From NCBI RefSeq assembly GCF_003219795.1, contig NZ_QJVC01000004.1, forward strand, positions 1-64,000: a DNA stretch of 64,000 bases, in the 5' to 3' direction. The notes under the pieces are model-generated. The model saw only the letters and a list, made by a program, of their open reading frames with translations. It was not told where the DNA came from and searched no databases. Source of the DNA: Arthrobacter psychrolactophilus (lineage in GTDB: Bacteria; Actinomycetota; Actinomycetes; Actinomycetales; Micrococcaceae). Below are positions 61,903 through 64,000 of this stretch, one piece after another (the first letter of the stretch is position 1; each line of letters starts with the position of its first letter). The translations under genes and the position numbers were made by a program.

Positions 61903-61918
61903 TAAATTCCCTTCCAAC

Positions 61919-62057
61919 GCGGCACCACTTTACGGCCATAAAACGCAAACGCCGCACCACTTTACGGCGGAACTGCTACGAGCGACCCGGAAACAGACGG
62001 GGCCGCCGCCCGGAAGTGATGCCGCGTTTGAAGAAAAGCGCCGTAAAATGATGCGGC
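61919..62057. repeat. Interspersed GCCGCACCACTTTACGGC repeats
   Basis: The 18-bp sequence occurs at 61919-61936 (1 mismatch) and 61951-61968, and inverted at 62040-62057 (2 mismatches); a partial inverted copy (AAGTGATGCCGCG) is near 62014-62026. The four copies bracket a GC-rich core and can form one large cruciform. They lie between divergent SDR and GH76 genes. Confidence 0.85.
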
Positions 62058-62088
62058 GTCGGGGAGGAGGAGACGTACGCTGGGGGTC

Positions 62089-63132
62089 ATGACAGGCGCA
62101 GCATCCCACAACAACCCTCCCGCACACACCCACAACTGGGCCGCACTCACCGCGGAGGCGGCCGACGAGGTTAACCAGACCTTTGGCCGCCGCCTCATGA
62201 GCCTGCCCGGAACCTGGATCGGCCAGCTGAGCACGGAGGCACCCGCCGCACCTCGACGCCCCTGGTCCGAATGGCACTACTGGTGGCAGGCACACTACCT
62301 CGACGCCCTCATCGACACCGCTTACCTGTCCCTCGCGCAGGGTGATCGCATTACGGCCCACGCCGAGCTCCGCCGTGGCCGGGCGCTCCTATTCGGCATC
62401 ATGATCCGCAACTTTGGGCTCTTCCCCAACTACTTCTACGACGATATGGCCTGGCTCGCGCTCGCCGCCGGACGACTCAATGGCCTCTCGATCCGGCTCG
62501 AGGCGCGCCCTTCATGGCTGGCCCGGCACGCCGTGCGCACGTTGACCCGGCACCTCCATGGCGCCCATGATGAGGTCCTCGGTGGCGGCATTTATTGGTC
62601 CCGCAAGCGCGATTTCAAGAACACTCCCGCCAATGGCCCCGCAGCGCTGGTCTTTGCCCGCAGCGGCGCCAAGGAGACGGCTGCGGCAGTTGCGGACTGG
62701 CTCCGCTTGGAGCTCTTTGACCCCGAGATCGGCCTGTACCTGGACGGTATCCATCCCTCCGCGACGGGGCGCGATGTTGAGGGCACGATCTACACCTACA
62801 ACCAGGGCCCCATTCTGGCCGCGTTGCTCGAGCTGGGCCGACCGCAAGATCTCGACCACGCCGCCGCGCTCATTGCCGCCATTTCGGAGCGGCTCAGCAC
62901 ACCTGGCCAGGGCCTGCGCCTCGAGCCGGGCGGTGACGGCAGCCTCTTCACCGGTATCCTGTGCCGCTACCTTGCCCTCGCGGCACGGGATCCGCGGCTG
63001 TCGGCACTTAGCCGGGACACGGCGTCGAACCTGGTGCGGGACACCGCGGCCCAACTGGCACACGAGCATCCCACACAGCTCTCTGCCGCCGTGCAGCGCT
63101 GGACAGTTTTTGCCGCGGCTGCCTCACTCTAA
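62089..63132 (+). CDS. GH76-family glycoside hydrolase
   Basis: A 347-aa (alpha/alpha)6-barrel protein of the alpha-1,6-mannanase family. The catalytic Asp pair is in YDDMAWLALA (about 117-126); HYWWQAHYLDALIDTAY and GGGIYWSRKRDFKNTPANGP, TYNQGPILAALLEL are other family blocks. No signal peptide, so it is predicted cytosolic, which is unusual for a mannan-degrading enzyme. It overlaps the convergent YdeI-type gene by 4 bp. Confidence 0.9.
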   Translation: MTGAASHNNPPAHTHNWAALTAEAADEVNQTFGRRLMSLPGTWIGQLSTEAPAAPRRPWSEWHYWWQAHYLDALIDTAYLSLAQGDRITAHAELRRGRALLFGIMIRNFGLFPNYFYDDMAWLALAAGRLNGLSIRLEARPSWLARHAVRTLTRHLHGAHDEVLGGGIYWSRKRDFKNTPANGPAALVFARSGAKETAAAVADWLRLELFDPEIGLYLDGIHPSATGRDVEGTIYTYNQGPILAALLELGRPQDLDHAAALIAAISERLSTPGQGLRLEPGGDGSLFTGILCRYLALAARDPRLSALSRDTASNLVRDTAAQLAHEHPTQLSAAVQRWTVFAAAASL

Positions 63133-63725
63133 GCGGGTTTCGGGCGGCGCTTCTGCGGATACGGGGCCTCCCCGGCCTCGAGTTGCTGGACAAACCCGGC
63201 AATTTTCGCCGCGCGCACGGCCGGAGTTTTGACGTCGTTGGTGCGATAAATCAGGGCGAAGCGATTGGCCGCGGTGAGAACCTCGAACATGGCCTGTGCC
63301 CGCGGGCTCGCGGCGATGGCGGCGGCGAGATCCCCGGGTACCTCGGCACTGGCCGACCCCGAGTAGGCCGCCTCCCAGCGCCCGTCGGCCTTCGCGGCGT
63401 CGGCTGCCGCAATCCCCGCCGGCTGCATGAGCCCGGCCGCGACCAGCCGCTCAAAGTGCCCCACGTTGATCTTGGACCATCTGCTGGCCTTGGTGCGCGG
63501 GGTGAAGCGGCGGACAAAGGAGTGCTCGTCACGTTTTCCCACCACGCCGTCGATCCAGCCGAAACACAGGGCCTCATCGAGGGCCGCAGCGTAATCCAAC
63601 TCGGTGACGGTGCCGCCCTTTTTATGCAGCACGAGCCGGACGCCGGGGCTTGTGGCGTGGTGCTCGAACAGCCAGGCCCGCCAGGCGGCGGCGTGCGGTA
63701 TCAAGAGTTCAGGAAGTTCAGCCAT
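63129..63725 (-). CDS. YdeI/OmpD-associated family protein
   Basis: A 198-aa cytosolic protein. YdeI-family motifs: WLFEHHATSPGVRLVLHKKGG, ALDEALCFGWIDGVVGKRDE, RFTPRTKASRWSKINVGHFE and a C-terminal basic tail. E. coli YdeI was linked to antimicrobial peptide resistance; a role here is only inferred. Confidence 0.9.
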   Translation of the reverse strand: MAELPELLIPHAAAWRAWLFEHHATSPGVRLVLHKKGGTVTELDYAAALDEALCFGWIDGVVGKRDEHSFVRRFTPRTKASRWSKINVGHFERLVAAGLMQPAGIAAADAAKADGRWEAAYSGSASAEVPGDLAAAIAASPRAQAMFEVLTAANRFALIYRTNDVKTPAVRAAKIAGFVQQLEAGEAPYPQKRRPKPA

Positions 63726-63772
63726 GGCTCAACAGTAATATTGGGAACCATCAGGCACCACCAGGAGGAATC

Positions 63773-64000
63773 ATGCTGCGCGTCCGCCCCATCCATTTCA
63801 CATCCGCACTCGAGGACTACGCCACCCAACTTGAATCCCAGGGGCTGCGCTGCGTGGAAAATTACGGCGACTGGTGCGTCTTTGACTCCGGCAACGGCAA
63901 GGTCGGCGTGCACCTCGCGGAGGCTGGCAGCGCCGAAGACGGGACCACCACGCTGGGCTTCGAAGTGCGCGACCACCTCATTTTCATCCGCCGCACCCTC
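63773..64000 (+). CDS. VOC-superfamily (glyoxalase-like) protein, 5' part
   Basis: The window ends inside this gene after 76 codons: MLRVRPIHFTSALEDYATQL, CVENYGDWCVFDSGNGKVGV, HLAEAG and TTLGFEVRDHLIF. This is a VOC-fold half with a His ligand candidate. AGGAGG lies 4 nt upstream of the ATG. Confidence 0.8.
   Translation, partial: MLRVRPIHFTSALEDYATQLESQGLRCVENYGDWCVFDSGNGKVGVHLAEAGSAEDGTTTLGFEVRDHLIFIRRTL

Overview
This is a 64 kb stretch of a high-GC actinobacterial chromosome, most likely Micrococcaceae (Arthrobacter sensu lato). The support is indirect: the gene repertoire (Lhr helicase, PEP carboxylase, an Asp23/DUF6286/AmaP envelope-stress operon, DUF6226, DUF1684, a YhgE/Pip exporter pair, a c-di-AMP riboswitch on a cell-wall hydrolase), GTG/TTG starts and many 4-nt ATGA gene overlaps. 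The genus is inference.

Layout. 0-2 kb: end of a sialic-acid/amino-sugar operon (DapA/NanA-family lyase, ROK kinase, NanE). 2-5 kb: a degenerate ABC ATPase and a YhgE/Pip membrane protein behind a perfect TetR-type palindrome. 5-13 kb: SixA-like phosphatase, winged-helix regulator, MarR-MFS pair with a readable promoter/operator, c-di-AMP riboswitch and lytic-transglycosylase-like protein, upp, tadA, a lipoprotein, a winged-helix domain protein and tRNA-Ser(CGA).

13.18-29.37 kb is a 16.2 kb integrative element in the 3' end of tRNA-Ser, bounded by a perfect 24-bp direct repeat. Its left half runs integrase, leftward regulator, excisionase-like HTH, small unknowns, AAA replication-type ATPase, then 245-bp tandem repeats that look like an origin. 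This order matches Gram-positive phage-inducible islands (int-stl-xis-rep-ori). No transfer (FtsK/Tra), capsid or terminase gene was seen. The right half carries accessory modules separated by compositionally extreme low-complexity tracts: a frameshifted gene, a DUF4145 gene with two membrane coiled-coil paralogues, a PD-(D/E)XK-like nuclease, and a two-gene operon of an AAA+ ATPase with a C-terminal HTH and a cytosolic subtilisin-like protease. The last two modules are the best candidates for an undescribed defence or phage-interference system.

29.4-41 kb: a 46-aa membrane peptide, an Excalibur-domain protein, an OmpR-type two-component pair, a membrane protein with YcnI, a DUF4232 lipoprotein, a membrane protein and the 1.6-kaa Lhr helicase. 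41-47 kb: tRNA-Val(TAC), Nei glycosylase, polysaccharide deacetylase, and a LacI-controlled catabolic operon (Gfo/Idh/MocA oxidoreductase, PmoA/DUF6807 protein, cupin, LacI). 47-54.7 kb: small cytosolic proteins, a pseudouridine synthase, an ECF sigma/anti-sigma operon with Asp23-type domains, and a tightly coupled Asp23 envelope-stress operon. 54.8-64 kb: ppc, SRPBCC and DUF1684 proteins, an acyl-CoA dehydrogenase/SDR pair, a GH76 enzyme, a YdeI-type protein and the start of a VOC protein. Several long perfect hairpins and short interspersed repeats sit in intergenic gaps on the chromosomal side.
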